Source: Pseudomonadota bacterium (lineage in GTDB: Bacteria > Myxococcota_A > UBA796 > SXON01). Taken from it: a stretch of DNA of 64,000 bases. Shown piece by piece: positions 26,245 through 33,841 of this stretch; position 1 is the stretch's first letter; every line of letters begins with the position of its first letter. The position numbers and the translations under genes were made by a program. The stretch is from positions 31,268 through 95,267 of the forward strand of contig JAUXQH010000173.1 of the NCBI GenBank assembly GCA_030685065.1. Direction: 5' to 3'. The notes under the pieces are model-generated. The model ran no database searches. It was not told where the DNA came from and was given only the letters and a program-made list of their open reading frames with translations.

Positions 26245-27903
26245 GTGGCCGTGCTCCTGACGCTCTTGTCACCGCGGATCACCGGGCTCCGCAACACGCT
26301 CGTCCGCACCGAGCGGCGCGGGCTGTACGCGTTCCTCGGCTTGGTAGGGGTGGGCTTCTGGGCCAGCCTGTTCGGGTTGATGTACTTCCTCGTCGGCCAG
26401 TTCTGGGTGATCGAGGGCTTCGGGCCCTTCCTGGCCCGCAAGCTCCTGGAGATGCTGCTCGCGAGCCTTTTCGTGATGTTGACCTTCTCCAACATCATCA
26501 CCGCGCTCTCCACGTACTTCTTGTCGGATGACCTCGAGCTGGTGCTCGGGCTCCCGGTCAGCCGCGCCACGTTCCACTACGGCCGCTTCGTCGACACGCT
26601 GTCCCAGTCGAGCTGGATGATGGCGCTGTTCGGGCTGCCCGTGTTCCTGGCCTACGGGCTGCGGATGGGGGCGGGGCCCAGCTACTACCTGTCGCTCGTC
26701 GTGGCGGTCCCGGCGCTCCTCATCATCGCGACGAACACGGGCATCGTCGTCGCGACCGTTCTGGTGAACGTGTTCTCTGCCAAGCGAACGCGCGAGCTGA
26801 TGGTGATCCTCGGGCTCATGCTGGTGGCGGCCCTCTTCATCGCCATGCGGTCGCTCCGCCCCGAGCGGCTCGTGAACGCGCAGGAGTTCGAGTCGCTCGC
26901 GGCCTACCTCTCCGAGCTCCAGCTCCCCGCCCCGACGTTGTTCCCCCCGCGCTGGGCGAGCGAGGTCCTAGCCGCGACGCTCCTGTACACGCCCTTCCCG
27001 TGGATCGAGGCGGGGCTCCTCCTCACCGGTGCCCTCGCGAGCGCGGCGCTGTCCCGATGGGTGGTGGCCTGGGGCTTCGACACGGGCTGGTCTCGCGCCC
27101 AGGAAGCCCGCGCCGCCCGGTTCTACCGCTCCCCCGGGTTCGACTGGATCGTGCGCCCGCTCCCGCTCGCGTGGCGGGCCATGGCGGGCAAGGAGTTCCG
27201 TATCTTCGCCCGGGATCCGTCGCAGTGGTCGCAGGTGTTCCTGCTCATGGGCGTCTGCGGGATCTACCTCGTGAGCGTTCAGTCCCTGCCGATCAACTCG
27301 TTCCAGGGCGCCATCCTCAAGGCGATGAAGCAGGCGGTCGCCTTCCTGAACCTCGGGATGGGCGGGTTCGTGATGGCCGCGATCGCGGCGAGGTTCCAGT
27401 TCACGGCCGTGAGCCGGGAGGGGCGCGCGTGGTGGGTGCTCCGCGGCGCGCCGATCGAGCCGGCGACGATGTTGAGGGCCAAGGCGGTGCTGGGCCTCAT
27501 CCCCATGATCGTCGTGGGCCTGGTGGTCGTGATCGGGAGCGGCCTGCTGCTCGATGCGCCGGGGGAGCTCCTCGCGCTCGAAGCCGTCACCACCGTTGTC
27601 CTGGCGTACGGCATCTCTGGCCTCGCCCTGGCGATGGGCGCGGTGTGGCCCGACTTCCGCGCGGACACCGCCGCGCGGGCCGCGTCCAGCCCCGCCGCCG
27701 TGTTCTTCATGGTCGTGGCGCTGGTGGTCGTGTTCCTGGTGCTTACGCTGGAGGCGGTGGGGGTGTGGCTCTATTTGCGACAGGGTGGCGAGACCTGGGC
27801 CCTCGCCCCGATCCCCGTTGCGTTGGCGTTTGCATTGTGCCTGTTCGTCGGGCGCTGGCCCGTCGGTAGGGCCGCGGAGATCCTGTGGTCGCGTGGGTTG
27901 TAG
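26245..27903 (+). CDS. ABC-2-like export permease
   Basis: A 552-residue polytopic protein with about a dozen hydrophobic segments in two halves joined by a soluble stretch. It resembles the putative ABC exporter family found beside ABC-2 ATPases. Typical features are LSDDLELVLGLPVSRATFHYGRF at about 90-112 and the second-half segment AGKEFRIFARDPSQWSQV at about 313. It contains no nucleotide-binding motif, so it needs an ATPase; the unpaired ABC-2 ATPase at 19.9-20.6 kb is the natural candidate. It starts 17 bases after mlaD and its end overlaps the next gene by 19 bases, so it sits in the mlaD operon. Confidence 0.8.
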   Translation: MAVLLTLLSPRITGLRNTLVRTERRGLYAFLGLVGVGFWASLFGLMYFLVGQFWVIEGFGPFLARKLLEMLLASLFVMLTFSNIITALSTYFLSDDLELVLGLPVSRATFHYGRFVDTLSQSSWMMALFGLPVFLAYGLRMGAGPSYYLSLVVAVPALLIIATNTGIVVATVLVNVFSAKRTRELMVILGLMLVAALFIAMRSLRPERLVNAQEFESLAAYLSELQLPAPTLFPPRWASEVLAATLLYTPFPWIEAGLLLTGALASAALSRWVVAWGFDTGWSRAQEARAARFYRSPGFDWIVRPLPLAWRAMAGKEFRIFARDPSQWSQVFLLMGVCGIYLVSVQSLPINSFQGAILKAMKQAVAFLNLGMGGFVMAAIAARFQFTAVSREGRAWWVLRGAPIEPATMLRAKAVLGLIPMIVVGLVVVIGSGLLLDAPGELLALEAVTTVVLAYGISGLALAMGAVWPDFRADTAARAASSPAAVFFMVVALVVVFLVLTLEAVGVWLYLRQGGETWALAPIPVALAFALCLFVGRWPVGRAAEILWSRGL

Positions 27904-29705
27904 CGGCGCTGGTGGGCTGTGGCGGTGTGCTCTCGCGCATCGCGCCGCCGCCCGTTCCGGTCAGCACCGCCGAGGTTGGCGGGGTGCCCGCGCGCGCGCG
28001 CTACCACTACCTCGCGGGTCGGCTGGCGCTGGAGGACGCTGATTACGCCGGGGCGGAGGCCGCCTTCCAGACGGCGCTCCTCCACGACCCCGGATCGCCC
28101 TGGATCTGGCTCGCGCTGGCCGAGGTCGCCGAGGGCACCGGGGAGGAGGCGGAGGAGCGCCGTCGGGTCCAGGAAGCCGTACGGCTGGGGCCGACCTTCC
28201 CCGAGACATGGACCCGGCTCGGTCGCGTCGCCCACCGCTCCGGCGACCTGCGCGGCGCGGTGGAGGCCTACGGAGAGGCCGTCGACCACGGAGGCGGATC
28301 CGAGGCCTACGGCCCGCTGTGCCGTCTCCTCGTGGCCCGCGAGGACCCGCTCGCGGCGAGCACCGTGCGGGCCTGGTCGGCGCTGGCTCTCGGCGATCTG
28401 GAGCCGCTGCGCGAGCGCGGGCGCCTGCGCCTCCTCGTCGGAGATCTCGCGGGTGCCGTGGGCGACCTCGGCGAGGCCCTGGTGCGCTCCCCGGCCGACG
28501 CGCGCCTGCTCGACGAGTACCTCACCGCGGTGACGGGGAGCGGCCTGTATCGGCAGGGGCTCGCGCGCCTCGCCGTGCTCCACCGCGTGGTGCCGCGCGA
28601 CACCGACGTCCTGTTGCGCACCTACCACCTGGCCGCCACGGCGCGCGATCACGTGCGCGCCGTCGAGGCCCTCGAGGCCCTCGACCTGCTGCTGGGCGGG
28701 CACGAGGCGCAGGTGAAGGCCTGGCTCGCGGACGCCTACAGCGCGCTCGGGCGGCACGACGATGCGCGGATCGCGATCGACGCCGGAGCGAAGTGTGAGC
28801 CGCCATTGGCGGACGCGACGTTCCATCGCGCGCGCGTACTCCGGGCGGGGGGCCGCAGCGCCGACGCGCTGCAGGGCCTCCTCGTGCCGCAGGCGGGCGC
28901 CAACCGCCCCGACGCGATCGCGCTCCGGGCGCGGTTGTTGCTCGACCTCGGCCGTCCGGCGGACGCCCGGGTGGTCCTCGATCAGGGCCTCACCGCGCTC
29001 CCCGACGACTACGTGCTCCTCGGCGCCCTCGTGGCCGTGGGCGCCGCCGAGGGCGACCGCGAGGCGACGCTCGCCGCGGTCGACCGCATGGCCATGCTGG
29101 ATCCGGAGGCCCGCGCCCGCACCCGCGCCCGTTCGCTCGCCGGCCTCGGGGACGTCGAGGCAGCCCTGGCCGCGCTCCGTGCCGCGGGGCTCACCCAGCC
29201 CGAGAGCTGGATGGTCGGCGGTGCGCTGCTCCGAGAGGCGGGGCGCGCTGGAGACGCGGCGGACTGGCTCGTGCGCGGCGTGGATCACTTTCCGCGCAGC
29301 GCGCCCCTGCGGGCCGAGCTCGGCCTGGCCCAAGCCGCCGCGCAGCAGGCAGAGGCCGCCCTCGTCGCGATGCGGGAGGCCATCCGGCTCGATCCCGCCG
29401 ATTCCCGCGCGGTGCGTTGGTACGCGCGCACCGTCGCGCTGGACGGCTCCGCGGATCGCCTGCGGCAGGTTCGTGGCTGGATTCTGGCCTCGCTGGAGCG
29501 TCAGCCGGCCGACGCCGAGCTGCTCGCGGCGCTCGGGCGCGTCGAGTACGCCCTGAAGCAGCCGCTCCGCGCGGTGGAGGCCTTCGAGGAGGCCTGCCGC
29601 TATGCCCCCGCCGATCCCGCGCTGCTGGCCTCCCTTGCCGAGGCCTACCGCGCCGTGGGGCGCGAAGCCCAGGCGCACGCCATCGAGGAGCGCATCGAGC
29701 CATGA
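27885..29705 (+). CDS. TPR-repeat lipoprotein
   Basis: A 606-residue protein with an N-terminal signal and lipobox AALVGC (Cys12), then TPR units over almost its entire length. Clear units include YLAGRLALEDADYAGAEAAF near 42, LGRVAHRSGDLRGAVEAY near 112 and RVEYALKQPLRAVEAFEEA near 550. It is likely an outer- or inner-membrane-anchored scaffold for a protein complex. The GTG start overlaps the permease gene by 19 bases. Neighbours suggest it helps an envelope lipid or lipoprotein export system. No enzymatic motif seen. Confidence 0.85.
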   Translation: MVAWVVAALVGCGGVLSRIAPPPVPVSTAEVGGVPARARYHYLAGRLALEDADYAGAEAAFQTALLHDPGSPWIWLALAEVAEGTGEEAEERRRVQEAVRLGPTFPETWTRLGRVAHRSGDLRGAVEAYGEAVDHGGGSEAYGPLCRLLVAREDPLAASTVRAWSALALGDLEPLRERGRLRLLVGDLAGAVGDLGEALVRSPADARLLDEYLTAVTGSGLYRQGLARLAVLHRVVPRDTDVLLRTYHLAATARDHVRAVEALEALDLLLGGHEAQVKAWLADAYSALGRHDDARIAIDAGAKCEPPLADATFHRARVLRAGGRSADALQGLLVPQAGANRPDAIALRARLLLDLGRPADARVVLDQGLTALPDDYVLLGALVAVGAAEGDREATLAAVDRMAMLDPEARARTRARSLAGLGDVEAALAALRAAGLTQPESWMVGGALLREAGRAGDAADWLVRGVDHFPRSAPLRAELGLAQAAAQQAEAALVAMREAIRLDPADSRAVRWYARTVALDGSADRLRQVRGWILASLERQPADAELLAALGRVEYALKQPLRAVEAFEEACRYAPADPALLASLAEAYRAVGREAQAHAIEERIEP

Positions 29706-29715
29706 GCCGCCCGTC

Positions 29716-30522
29716 ATGAATCACCCCTGGATCGCCCTCCCTTTGGTGGCGCTGTTGACGGGCTGCCCCAAGCCACCGGCGCCGGAAGGCCCGATCGAGG
29801 CCGTGAGCCCGGAAGTGCTCTTGACGCGCGCCCTCGGCGAGCCGGCGCCGGGCCCCGCCACGAGCAGCTTCGATCTCCGCCTCGACCTGCCGGACCAGCG
29901 CATCAACGCGCAGGGCGCGCTCCTCGTCTCGCCGCCGGACCGCTTCCGCATCGAGGTGCGGGGGCCGATCGGCCCGCCCCAGGTGGTCGTCGTGAGCGAC
30001 GGGAAGGGGATCCGGACCTGGCTAGCCGGAAAAAACGAGCTCTACACGGCCGATGACGCGGACGCGCGCATCGCGGCCTACACCGGCGGAGAGGCCGGGA
30101 TGGAGGCGCTCGCCTCCCTCCTGCTCGGGCGGCTGCCCGCGCTCGGCGCGCCGGACCTCGTGCGCGCCGACAGCAAGCCGACCTACCGGTGGACCGGGCC
30201 GGGCGAGAGCCACGTCGACGCCGCGCTCGATCCCCGGACCGCCCACCTCGTCGCGCTCGCGCTCGCGGACGAGGTCGGGGCGCCGCTGCTCGACGCCCAG
30301 GTCGAGGGGGCGCAGTGGCCCGAGCGCCTGGTCGCGGTGCTGCCGCAGCAGGGAATCACCGCGACGCTCGAGTTCAAGGAGTGGAAGGCGGCGGAGCCCT
30401 CGGACGCCGCCTTCGTGCTCGCGGCCCCCCCGGGGGCGGCGGTCAAGCCGCTGCTCTTCAAGCCCTCGGCGGGCGGGGATGCCGCGCTCGGGGACGTGAA
30501 GCCGCCCGAAACCCCGCCGTAG
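29716..30522 (+). CDS. LolB/DUF4292-like lipoprotein
   Basis: A 268-residue lipoprotein with signal MNHPWIALPLVALLTGC (lipobox LLTGC). The mature part begins with a proline-rich linker, then a beta-rich domain: SFDLRLDLPDQRINAQGALLV, PPDRFRIEVRGPIGPPQVVVVSD and ELYTADDADARI. This pattern is seen in LolB-fold and DUF4292 lipoproteins, which bind lipid or lipoprotein acyl chains at the outer membrane. The C-terminal 60 residues are Pro/Ala-rich. It is the last gene of the mlaD-permease-TPR run. The family call is from pattern, not alignment. Confidence 0.7.
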   Translation: MNHPWIALPLVALLTGCPKPPAPEGPIEAVSPEVLLTRALGEPAPGPATSSFDLRLDLPDQRINAQGALLVSPPDRFRIEVRGPIGPPQVVVVSDGKGIRTWLAGKNELYTADDADARIAAYTGGEAGMEALASLLLGRLPALGAPDLVRADSKPTYRWTGPGESHVDAALDPRTAHLVALALADEVGAPLLDAQVEGAQWPERLVAVLPQQGITATLEFKEWKAAEPSDAAFVLAAPPGAAVKPLLFKPSAGGDAALGDVKPPETPP

Positions 30523-30540
30523 CGCGGCTTCTTCTGTTTG

Positions 30541-30552
30541 GGAGCGTTCGGG
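30541..30552 (+). repeat. Third copy of the GGAGCGTTCGGG motif
   Basis: A 12-base motif identical to those at 24375-24386 and (inverted) 24535-24546. It lies 18 bases after the stop of the LolB-like gene. An 11-base copy on the minus strand is at 38024-38034, also downstream of a gene. Confidence 0.7.
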
Positions 30553-30591
30553 CGCCATGCATCCGCCGGCAGGGACGGATATCCTCCCTCC

Positions 30592-31173
30592 GTGCTGATC
30601 CTCACCCTTCTCGCCTGCAACGGCGGCTCCGTACTCCTCGCGCTCGGCTGCGCGACGGACCCCGCGAGCCAGGTCCCTACGCCCCCGGTGCCTACGAGCC
30701 CGGTCCCCACCAGCGCTGCCCCCACCAGCGCTGCCCCCACCGGCGCGGTCGCTCCGAGCGGAGCCTCCGGGCCAAAGGCGCCCACGGTGCCGACCCTTCT
30801 GGGGGACGTGCCAGGCGTGGCGTTCGTCGGAGACTGGACGAGCCCGGGCTGCGAGGGCCGCACCTACGCGCGCAACCTGCGCTTCGAGAGCGACAACAGC
30901 TACGCCGGGGTCGATCTGGTCTCCCCGTGCCCGCCCGACAAGCAGTGCATGTGGTCGGGCATCGTCGCGTATGCGGGCATCTGGAAGCAGGAGGGCAACA
31001 AGCTCCAGCTCCGTGAGATCGGCTCGCCGACGGTCCCCGGATCCCCGCACCCGACCGAGGTCATCTCCACGTTCGAGGGGACCTTGATGGAGAATGGCTG
31101 CACTTATACGAAGGGCCTCACGGTGCCTCCCGGGCAGACCGAGGACCAGGTTCGGCCGCACATTCCTCGTTAG
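30592..31173 (+). CDS. Putative lipoprotein with Pro/Thr/Ala linker
   Basis: A 193-residue protein from a GTG start. The hydrophobic N-terminus has two candidate lipidation cysteines (TLLAC and ALGC). A linker of about 40 residues rich in Pro, Thr, Ser and Ala (PVPTSAAPTSAAPTGAV) follows, encoded in part by a 15-bp tandem duplication at 30705-30734. The C-terminal domain of about 110 residues (FVGDWTSPGCEGRTYARNL and YAGIWKQEGNKLQLREIG) looks like a small beta-sheet lipocalin-like fold with two to three conserved-looking cysteines. Function unknown. The stop codon lies in the first unit of a 16-bp tandem repeat. Confidence 0.7.
   Translation: MLILTLLACNGGSVLLALGCATDPASQVPTPPVPTSPVPTSAAPTSAAPTGAVAPSGASGPKAPTVPTLLGDVPGVAFVGDWTSPGCEGRTYARNLRFESDNSYAGVDLVSPCPPDKQCMWSGIVAYAGIWKQEGNKLQLREIGSPTVPGSPHPTEVISTFEGTLMENGCTYTKGLTVPPGQTEDQVRPHIPR
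30705..30734. repeat. 15-bp tandem duplication in a lipoprotein linker
   Basis: CCCCACCAGCGCTGC occurs at 30705-30719 and again at 30720-30734, followed by a decayed partial third copy. It is in frame and duplicates the linker residues PTSAA. Confidence 0.9.
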
Positions 31174-31221
31174 GTTCGGGCCTCGTTAGGTTCGGGCCTC
31201 GTTAGGGTCGGGCCTCGGTAG
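31166..31221. repeat. 16-bp tandem repeat containing a stop codon
   Basis: CTCGTTAGGTTCGGGC is present at 31166-31181 and 31182-31197, with a one-base variant at 31198-31213 and a partial fourth copy to 31221. The TAG in the first unit (31171-31173) terminates the lipoprotein gene. The region also separates it from a convergent gene. Confidence 0.93.
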
Positions 31222-31242
31222 ATGCGGCCTGCGGTGCCGCGC

Positions 31243-32034
31243 TCAGGCGCCGGCCATCACGCGGGCGCGCCGCCGAAACTCGGCCAGCACCGCGGCGCCC
31301 ACCGGCCCTCCCCCCGGGCCCGGGTAGCCGTCGATCTCCACGACCGGCGCGAGCTCCTTGAGGGTCGAGCACAGATAGAGCTCCTCGCACGGGCCGGCGG
31401 GAAGCGGGTCTTCGCAGACGGGAACGCCGATACCCAGGGCCGCGGCCAGCATCGCGTCGCGGGTGACGCCTTGGAGGATTCTCCCGTCGTCGGGCGGGGT
31501 GCAGAACACACCGCCGCGCACCACGAACACGTTGCTGCGGTTCGCCTCCGTCCACACCCCGTCCGGCGCGACCCAGATGACCTCGTCCACGCCCGCCTGG
31601 CGCGCCGCGAGCACCCAGGCCATGCGGCTGGTGTGCTTGACCCGGCCGGGCAGCCAGGGCGAGGGCGCCCATGGGCGCGTCGCGACGCGAACCGGGGCGC
31701 CCGCGCGCGACAGATCGAGGTCCTCGGCCTTCACGATCCGGTGGCCGCCGCCGGTCAGGAGCACGTTGAGCTTGCTCTCGCTGGGGATCGCCGCGGCCAC
31801 GGTCGCGAGCTCGCTCCGGATGGAGCCCGCGATCGCGTCGGTCCAGGCGATGTCGCAGAAGCGCGCGCTCGCGCCGAGCCGCGCGAGGTGGGTATCCACG
31901 CCGAAGGGGCGCCGGCCGTAGGTGCGCAACGTCTCGAACACGGCCATCCCGAGGGTCAGCGCGGTGTCGTCGAGCGGCAGGGCGCCGCGGCCGTCGGGGC
32001 AGGGGGCCCCGTCGAGGAGGAAACACTGGGGCAT
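31243..32034 (-). CDS. Class IV PLP-dependent aminotransferase / aminodeoxychorismate lyase-like
   Basis: A 263-residue fold-type IV PLP enzyme, the group of branched-chain aminotransferase, D-amino acid aminotransferase and 4-amino-4-deoxychorismate lyase (PabC). The PLP lysine is in PGRVKHTSRMAW at about 130, the cofactor-phosphate region is WTEANRSNVFVV at about 160, and LQGVTRDAML follows at about 187. The short length fits PabC or D-amino acid aminotransferase better than IlvE. No folate or amino acid gene is adjacent, so the substrate is open. It is divergent from the TetR gene, with candidate operators in between. Confidence 0.85.
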   Translation of the reverse strand: MPQCFLLDGAPCPDGRGALPLDDTALTLGMAVFETLRTYGRRPFGVDTHLARLGASARFCDIAWTDAIAGSIRSELATVAAAIPSESKLNVLLTGGGHRIVKAEDLDLSRAGAPVRVATRPWAPSPWLPGRVKHTSRMAWVLAARQAGVDEVIWVAPDGVWTEANRSNVFVVRGGVFCTPPDDGRILQGVTRDAMLAAALGIGVPVCEDPLPAGPCEELYLCSTLKELAPVVEIDGYPGPGGGPVGAAVLAEFRRRARVMAGA

Positions 32035-32090
32035 GGAACCCTTCTATCCGAAGCCGAGGGCGGGCCCGACGCGGACCCGGAGGCTGATCC

Positions 32091-32133
32091 GCACGATCGT
32101 TCTTTTCTGTGTCGCCGAAGCGCACGGTCGTGC
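32091..32133. promoter_or_regulatory. Two candidate TetR-family operator sites
   Basis: GCACGATCGTTC (32091-32102) and GCACGGTCGTGC (32122-32133) match at 10 of 12 positions, are both near-palindromic, and are spaced 31 bases apart (about three helical turns) on the same face of the DNA. They lie between the divergent aminotransferase and tetR genes. A third, GCACGAACGTTC, is at 32816-32827. The sequence similarity is visible; binding by the adjacent regulator is an inference. Confidence 0.55.
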
Positions 32134-32145
32134 TATTGTCGGGCC

Positions 32146-32742
32146 ATGGGAAAGGGCGACATCACCCGCCAGGCCATCCTGGAACACGCGACCACGCTGG
32201 CCACCACGGTCGGGCTCGACGGCCTGTCGATCGGCCAGCTCGCGGCGGATCTCCGCCTGTCCAAGAGCGGGCTCTTCGCGCACTTCCAGTCCAAGGAGGC
32301 GTTGCAGCTCGCGGTGGTCGAGACCGCCTCCGAACGCTTCACCGAGCGCGTGGTGCGGCCTGGGCTCAAGGCCCCTCGCGGCGAGCCGCGCGTGCGCGCG
32401 CTGATGGAGCGGTGGTTCGCGTGGGTCGTCACCAGCAACAACGCGGGCGGGTGCTTCTTCGTGGCGGCGTCCACCGAGCTGGATGACCGTCACGGCGCCG
32501 TGCGGGACGCCGTGGTGCAGCGCCAGCGTGACTGGATCGAGGTGCTCGCGAACGCGCTGCGCACCGGCGTCGTCGAGGGGCACCTGCGCGCGGACACCGA
32601 TCCGGAGCAGGTCGCCTTCGAGCTCTGGGGCGTCGCGCTCTCCTACCATCACTACGCGCGTCTGCTCGGCGCGCCCGACTCCGAGGCGCGCGCGCGCGCC
32701 GCTGTCGACCGTCTGATCGTGGCCGCCCGCCGCGCGCTCTGA
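32146..32742 (+). CDS. TetR family transcriptional regulator
   Basis: A 198-residue TetR-type repressor. The N-terminal helix-turn-helix spans about 5-52 (ITRQAILEHATTLATTVGLDGLSIGQLA then LRLSKSGLFAHFQSKEALQ), and the C-terminal ligand domain contains WFAWVVTSNNAGGCFFVAAS. The ATG is chosen because it gives the standard TetR N-terminus; the upstream open frame is antisense to the aminotransferase gene. It is followed 27 bases later by an alpha/beta hydrolase gene, the usual arrangement for a regulator and its target. Confidence 0.92.
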   Translation: MGKGDITRQAILEHATTLATTVGLDGLSIGQLAADLRLSKSGLFAHFQSKEALQLAVVETASERFTERVVRPGLKAPRGEPRVRALMERWFAWVVTSNNAGGCFFVAASTELDDRHGAVRDAVVQRQRDWIEVLANALRTGVVEGHLRADTDPEQVAFELWGVALSYHHYARLLGAPDSEARARAAVDRLIVAARRAL

Positions 32743-32769
32743 GGCGTCCCTTTTTCTCGAGGAGGCCCC

Positions 32770-33774
32770 ATGGCCTGGTCGTCGTCCGCATCGGCAGAGG
32801 CTTCCGCTGAAAAAAGCACGAACGTTCGCGTTGTTGAGCGGGATCCCGCTCTCAGAGCGTGGGCGGACGAAGCCGTCGCCGCGCTGGAGATGGCGGGCTC
32901 GAAGCCATCGGTGCCGCGGAGCAGGGCGCCGACCGCCCCCTGGTACGTCCGCGCCGGGTTCGCCACCCTCGGCACCCTCGCCCCGCCGCTCGCCACCGCG
33001 TGGGCCGAGCGCCTGTTCCTCACGGCGCCGCGCCCGCCCGCGCCGAGCAGGGAGCTCGCGGCGCTCGCGACGGCGCACGTCGGGAGCGTCGTAGTACACG
33101 GGCAGCGCCTCGCCACCTGGACGTGGGTCCCCATCCGCCACCCGGAGGGGCCGCGCGCCACGGTCCTGCTCGTCCACGGCTGGGGTGGGCGCGGCGGGCA
33201 GCTCGCCGGGTTCGTCCCCGGACTCCTCGCGGCGGGGTACTCCGTCGTGACCTACGACGCGCCCGGGCACGGGCTCTCCGAGGGGCGCACCTCCTCGCTC
33301 GTCGAGGTCGCGCGGGCGGTCCGGGGGGTGGCGGCGGCGCTGCCGAGCCCCGTTCACGCGGTCATCGCGCACTCCATGGGGGGGGCGGCCACCGCCTTCG
33401 CGCTCGTCGAGGGGCTCCACCTCGCGCGCGCCGTGTTCGTGGCGCCGCCGACCGCGGTCAGCGAGTGGGCGCGGACCTTCTCGGAGGTGCTCGGCCTGGG
33501 CGCCGACGTGCGCGCGGAGCTGCAGCGCCGCATCGAGGGGCGCCTGCAGGTGCCCTGGGCGGACCTGGACCTGGCGGTGGTGGCGCCCCGGATGCGGACG
33601 CCGCTGCTCGTGATCCACGATATCGACGACCGGGAGGTGGCCTACACGTCGAGCGAACGCATGGTGGAGGCGTGGCCCGGCGCCACGCTGCACACGACCG
33701 AGAAGCTCGGTCACAAGCGGATCCTCGACGACGCCGAAGTGATCGCGCGCGCGGTGGCGTTCGTGGGCGATTGA
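32770..33774 (+). CDS. Alpha/beta hydrolase
   Basis: A 334-residue alpha/beta hydrolase. Oxyanion region LLVHGWGGRGGQ at about 135-146, nucleophile serine in IAHSMGGAA at about 202, acidic residue in IHDIDDREVAY at about 288 and catalytic histidine in GHKRIL near 316. The start ATG has an excellent GAGGAGG site four bases upstream, so the low-complexity N-terminus (ASAEASAEKST) is probably real. A candidate operator (32816-32827) lies within the first 20 codons. The substrate is unknown; esters or lactones are typical. Confidence 0.88.
   Translation: MAWSSSASAEASAEKSTNVRVVERDPALRAWADEAVAALEMAGSKPSVPRSRAPTAPWYVRAGFATLGTLAPPLATAWAERLFLTAPRPPAPSRELAALATAHVGSVVVHGQRLATWTWVPIRHPEGPRATVLLVHGWGGRGGQLAGFVPGLLAAGYSVVTYDAPGHGLSEGRTSSLVEVARAVRGVAAALPSPVHAVIAHSMGGAATAFALVEGLHLARAVFVAPPTAVSEWARTFSEVLGLGADVRAELQRRIEGRLQVPWADLDLAVVAPRMRTPLLVIHDIDDREVAYTSSERMVEAWPGATLHTTEKLGHKRILDDAEVIARAVAFVGD
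32816..32827. promoter_or_regulatory. Third candidate TetR operator, inside the hydrolase coding start
   Basis: GCACGAACGTTC differs at one of 12 positions from the site at 32091-32102. It lies 46-57 bases inside the hydrolase reading frame, where a bound repressor could act as a roadblock. Chance occurrence cannot be excluded for a single 12-mer. Confidence 0.45.
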
Positions 33775-33841
33775 CGACGCGAGGCGGCGCACGAGGTGGC
33801 CGCGAGGCTCTCTTCGGGTTAGACGGCGCCCTTCCCCCGAG

